This document shows, one piece after another, positions 63,919 to 64,000 of a DNA stretch of 64,000 bases. Each line of letters opens with the position of its first letter. The first letter of the stretch is position 1. The stretch spans positions 1 through 64,000 of the forward strand of contig JAHZLQ010000074.1 of assembly GCA_022599775.1 (NCBI GenBank), read 5' to 3'. A program made the translations under genes and the position numbers. The notes under the pieces were generated by a model. That model worked only from the letters and a program-made list of their open reading frames with translations. It was not told the origin of the DNA and ran no database searches. Source of the DNA: Gammaproteobacteria bacterium (GTDB taxonomy: Bacteria > Pseudomonadota > Gammaproteobacteria > Nevskiales > Nevskiaceae).

Positions 63919-64000
63919 ACCTTGTTTGGCATATCGACAATCGCGCTTTCAACGAAGTGTTGCCAGATAAGGACGATAAAGGCGTTGATAGGGGCCGGGC

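Larger units (their letters stand above)
50818..64000. mobile_element. Putative genomic island at tRNA-Arg (right end outside the window)
   Basis: Directly after tRNA-Arg come integrase-type repeats, a foreign gene fragment, a defence operon, a repressor/excisionase/tyrosine-integrase module, an unknown gene cassette, IS debris and a nuclease-like gene. None is core. No duplicate of the tRNA-Arg 3' end was found by eye to 64000, so the far boundary is not visible. The integrase lies 5 kb from the tRNA, so more than one element may be stacked here. Confidence 0.6.

Noticed and set aside
50741..64000. A second copy of the tRNA-Arg 3' end marking the right att site
   Set aside because: No convincing copy was found by eye up to 64000, so the island end was not placed.

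Overview
The window is high-GC DNA of a gammaproteobacterium. The housekeeping genes (rplU-rpmA-obgE-proB, rpsT with a TTG start, murJ, ispB, pgl), a PspF-controlled psp operon and a DUF1302/DUF1329/MMPL/YCF48 uptake-type cluster suggest an environmental hydrocarbon- or steroid-degrading lineage, perhaps Nevskiales (Solimonas-like). That placement is an inference from gene content.

Layout. 1-453 is a hairpin-rich intergenic repeat. 454-4808 is a tightly packed cobalamin nucleotide-loop operon: a cobQ-cobU fusion, then cobT, cobC and cobS. A sequence matching the 3' end of tmRNA forms the linker of the cobQ-cobU fusion. 4897-8712 holds a lipoprotein esterase and a reactive-sulfur module: a TauE exporter, a persulfide dioxygenase and a CstR-like repressor, divergent from two YeeE/YedE thiosulfate-uptake subunits. 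8715-26847 is a catabolic region: aldehyde dehydrogenase, acyl-CoA dehydrogenase, DsbA-like isomerase, thioesterase, a double-domain CoA transferase, amidohydrolase, DUF1329, DUF1302, MMPL, YCF48, thiolase, MaoC hydratase and SDR. 27052-31257 is an RND efflux pair. 31333-32781 is a secreted serine protease with a GlyGly-CTERM-like tail. 32773-35694 is pspF divergent from a sigma-54-driven psp operon. 35857-42866 holds a TetR regulator, a second DUF1329 protein, a glycine-zipper protein, a PhoP/PhoQ-like pair and a MerR regulator divergent from a ferritin-like hydrolase. 42882-50817 is core genome: murJ, rpsT, proB, obgE, rpmA, rplU, ispB, tRNA-Pro, pgl and tRNA-Arg.

From tRNA-Arg (50741-50817) to the right edge the DNA is accessory. 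It begins with TGTGCCCA repeats and a trpG fragment. Next comes a three-gene ABC-3C/Lamassu-like defence operon: a Cap4-type nuclease, a middle component and an SMC-like ATPase. An integration module follows: a small HTH repressor, three 17-bp operators around a good sigma-70 promoter, an HTH/excisionase-like protein and a tyrosine integrase. After it lies a compact cassette I do not recognise: an XRE repressor divergent from six small-spaced genes, of which three are tandem divergent paralogues of one ~140-residue family and the last is a Lon-like AAA+ ATPase without a protease domain. A graveyard of broken IS3 and IS256 copies separates this from a 383-residue protein with two PD-(D/E)XK-like motifs at the right edge.

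The most likely undescribed system is the 57221-61041 cassette. The ABC-3C operon is the clearest defence system. The tmRNA-like linker in cobQ-cobU is the most surprising structure in the core part.
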